Positions 6,311-6,759 of a stretch of DNA of 6,759 nt are shown here, piece by piece. The stretch covers positions 1 through 6,759 of the forward strand of contig CAJKOS010000103.1 of NCBI GenBank assembly GCA_905201565.1, given 5' to 3'. This DNA comes from an uncultured Erysipelotrichaceae bacterium. Lineage in GTDB: Bacteria; Bacillota_I; Bacilli_A; Erysipelotrichales; Erysipelotrichaceae. Position numbers and translations under genes: made by a program. Every line of letters starts with the position of its first letter. Positions within the stretch are counted from its first letter, which is position 1. The notes under the pieces were generated by a model. The model did no database searches. It saw nothing but the letters and a program-made list of their open reading frames with translations, and was not told the DNA's origin.

Positions 6311-6326
6311 GCCAATATTATTTGGC
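6311..6326. promoter_or_regulatory. Operator-like palindrome in the leader
   Basis: GCCAA (6311-6315) and TTGGC (6322-6326) flank the six-base centre TATTAT, a 16-base palindrome about 50 bases after the predicted transcription start and 48 bases before the gene. It could be a repressor site or a small hairpin; no regulator is known from the window. Confidence 0.3.
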
Positions 6327-6373
6327 GATCGTTTTGCAATAATCGTTCTTTTGACATGAATTGGGAGATTAAA

Positions 6374-6753
6374 ATGAAAAACTAATTTGTAGTATATTTT
6401 GCTTTGCTACTCTTGTGTTAGCAGCTACTACTTATCAGGCTAAGGCTGGATGGGGAAATTTTTCTGGAATTGCTGGCTTTATTGCTGAACCCGTTAGCTC
6501 TAATACAACTAAAACTAATTATGAGTATCGCTCATGGGTAGATTGGCAGACAACAAATTTTGCTTGCAAGATGTGGTTTAGTGTTCGTGATACAAACGGT
6601 GGTTCTGTTGGTAAAATACTTGTAAGTGGTACTGGACTTGGAGATGTCAGCTTCATTACCGATGCAAGATATGGTAATTCCTATCGACTCTGGGCTAACA
6701 GAGAGCACCTCGGTAATCCAAGGACAACAGTTTCTGGGGAGTGGCAGCCATAA
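6374..6753 (+). CDS. Small secreted protein (DUF2712/lactococcin-972-like style), frameshifted near its start
   Basis: ATG 6374 has a good ribosome binding site (GGGAG 6363-6367, six bases away) but reads only MKN before TAA. One more A in its run of five As after the ATG would give MKKLICSIF..., a textbook signal peptide (charged start, hydrophobic core to about residue 18, AKA cleavage site at 23-25) joined to ~101 mature residues, 126 in all. The open frame as it stands has no usual start before GTG 6415, which would lose half the signal. The mature part begins GWGNFSG, is rich in aromatic, Ser, Thr and Asn residues, and ends VSGEWQP before tandem stops TAA-TAG. That ending recalls small secreted Bacillota proteins (DUF2712 or lactococcin-972-like) ending in SGxW; the family link is tentative. 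T-ending codons differ from upstream genes, suggesting transfer. It may be a pseudogene, a slippage-controlled gene or a sequencing error. Confidence 0.65.
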
Positions 6754-6759
6754 TAGCGT

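Larger units (their letters stand above)
5999..6373. other. AT-rich intergenic region with two promoters and inverted repeats
   Basis: No convincing protein gene of normal size is seen on either strand in these 375 bases. The region holds two strong promoter-like sites (6027-6055 and 6224-6252), a 14-codon ORF at 6080, an 11-base inverted repeat (6126-6136/6282-6292), a nested hairpin ACTATC (6270-6275)/GATAGT (6293-6298), and an operator-like palindrome at 6311-6326. Base composition turns markedly richer in A and T than in the preceding genes, marking the start of an accessory segment. Confidence 0.6.

Noticed and set aside
6351..6379. TTGACA at 6351-6356 as a -35 box close to the last gene
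   Set aside because: At 17 bases the -10 position is ATGAAA, the start codon itself, with nothing like TATAAT; the extended -10 at 6247-6252 is far better.

Overview
The window reads as a low-to-middle GC Bacillota (Firmicutes) chromosome. The supporting signs are a Gram-positive-type DNA polymerase III PolC, a T-box leader in front of a threonyl-tRNA synthetase gene, strong AGGAGG-type ribosome binding sites and a lipoprotein signal on the binding protein. Gene style and content would fit an anaerobic gut- or oral-type lineage such as Erysipelotrichales or Clostridia, but that placement is inference only.

Layout, all on the + strand. (1) Positions 1-1838 hold the C-terminal ~610 residues of PolC, which ends in a clamp-binding tail. 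(2) Positions 1839-2112 hold a near-consensus promoter that begins just after the polC stop, then a compact T-box leader with its antiterminator/terminator pair. (3) Positions 2113-3864 encode a threonyl-tRNA synthetase that lacks the usual N-terminal TGS domain. (4) Positions 3865-3973 contain a terminator hairpin whose U-tract touches the next ribosome binding site, plus a competing upstream hairpin; together they look like an attenuator. (5) Positions 3974-5947 form a tight three-gene operon: a TM1266-type putative [FeFe]-hydrogenase-system regulator, a lipoprotein substrate-binding protein and an ABC permease. A 12-codon stub follows that looks like the start of the missing ATPase gene, then a strong terminator at 5965-5998. 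(6) From about 6000 the DNA becomes more AT-rich and accessory-like, with two good promoters, inverted repeats, a 14-codon ORF and a small secreted protein. That last gene's start codon, with its own good ribosome binding site, is out of frame with the signal peptide by one base in an A run.

How the parts work together: polC and thrS are housekeeping genes, and the T-box links thrS expression to uncharged tRNA-Thr. The TM1266/ABC operon is probably reached by read-through from thrS past the putative attenuator, because there is no room for a promoter after the terminator. The most interesting items are this attenuator, the ABC importer without an ATPase, the frameshifted secreted peptide, and the T-box specifier whose apparent codon register is ambiguous.
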